NCBI GenBank assembly: GCA_946965045.2
Contig: OX337230.1
Span: 372,001 to 436,000 of the forward strand
Length of the DNA: 64,000 nt
Direction: 5' to 3'
Origin: Epithemia pelagica
Taxonomy: Eukaryota > Bacillariophyta > Bacillariophyceae > Surirellales > Surirellaceae
The notes under the pieces were generated by a model. It was not told the DNA's origin and searched no databases. It saw only the letters and a program-made list of their open reading frames with translations. Positions 63,712 to 64,000 of the stretch are shown here, piece after piece (the stretch's first letter is position 1; each line of letters opens with the position of its first letter). The position numbers and the translations under genes are program-made.

Positions 63712-64000
63712 CGGCTGCATTTGTTTGGGCAGGATCCACATTTGGCAGATATGGCAGGTGAATTTTCGTTTCGACTATTGCCAGGGCTATTTCCATACTA
63801 TCTCTTTAAAATCTTGACGAAGTATCTACAAACACAAAATAGACTTGCGCCTGGAGTGTGGATTGGAGTCTTGGCCAATGGAATGAATGCCCTCTTCAAT
63901 TGGGCGTTGATTTTTGAGGCCGGGTGGGGCATTGCTGGGGCTCCCTGGGCGACGACTTTGACTCGCGCTGCAGAATTTGTCATGATTATTGGTTATGTTC
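63712..64000 (+). CDS. MATE family efflux transporter, partial (runs off right edge)
   Basis: An open frame after a likely 3' splice site (acatatacag ending 63711) reads RLHLFGQDPHLADMAGEF, then FRLLPGLFPYYLFKILTKYLQ, TQNRLAPGVWIGVLANGMNA, LFNWALIFEAGWGIAGAPWA. These are the GQDP, PGL and YLQ-Q landmarks of MATE transporters (cation/H+ or Na+ antiport of toxins and metabolites), covering roughly helices 4-6. The first ATG in frame is at 63751, which would leave out helices 1-3. Either N-terminal exons lie further upstream than I can recognise, or the gene is N-terminally truncated. The frame is open to the end of the window. Confidence 0.8.

Noticed and set aside
1-64000. CRISPR array or bacterial operons
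   Set aside because: No regularly spaced identical repeats; spliced genes, LTR elements and a Pol III tRNA terminator show eukaryotic nuclear DNA.

Overview
The window is nuclear DNA of a photosynthetic stramenopile, most likely a diatom. The evidence is compact genes with few, short GT-AG introns (71-120 bp), a nuclear protein of the diatom-expanded DUF6824 type, two SLC4-type bicarbonate transporters, membrane proteins whose N-termini look like signal peptides followed by an aromatic residue (diatom plastid targeting), and diatom-style Ty1/copia elements. Species cannot be fixed from sequence alone.

Layout. 1-7.8 kb: a golgin-like coiled-coil protein with a split GRAB/GRIP-like C-terminus, an unrecognised protein made of two nearly identical 254-residue units, an mtnA-like methylthioribose-1-phosphate isomerase gene with one in-frame TAG, and tRNA-Asn(GTT). 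7.8-12.5 kb: gene-poor, with two small DNA-transposon relics, one a TAA-flanked PIF/Harbinger-like element with 59-bp terminal inverted repeats. 12.5-25.7 kb: a DUF6824 protein, a tetraspan membrane protein, two DUF819 membrane proteins on the minus strand flanking a two-exon globin, and a small hypothetical gene. 26.9-43.1 kb: a complete minus-strand Ty1/copia element (A) with a complete plus-strand relative (B) inserted in its polyprotein gene; both have near-identical LTRs and 5-bp target duplications. 43.1-46.3 kb: repeat-rich DNA with a 31-bp-arm hairpin. 46.3-51.9 kb: a tandem pair of SLC4 bicarbonate transporter genes, the left copy carrying a 1-nt frameshift. 54.4-64 kb: a TPR plus EF-hand protein with a long charged tail, an EGY-like site-2 protease (S2P, M50), and part of a MATE transporter running off the right edge.

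The most unusual biology is in elements A and B. Each has an extra ORF (here ORF0) before a single fused gag-pol ORF. ORF0 and gag-pol are separated by a roughly 0.3 kb leader that is about 99% identical between A and B although the flanking ORFs and LTRs have diverged. Each primer-binding site matches 14 nt of the anticodon arm of tRNA-Asn(GTT), the tRNA encoded in this window, which implies half-tRNA priming. Both have Asp-Arg-Gly where retroviral-type proteases have Asp-Ser/Thr-Gly, and neither shows a CCHC knuckle or an HHCC integrase finger.

Host functions suggested together are inorganic carbon uptake (SLC4 pair), plastid membrane biology (DUF819 pair, EGY-like protease), methionine salvage (mtnA), Golgi tethering (golgin) and Ca2+-linked scaffolding (TPR/EF-hand).
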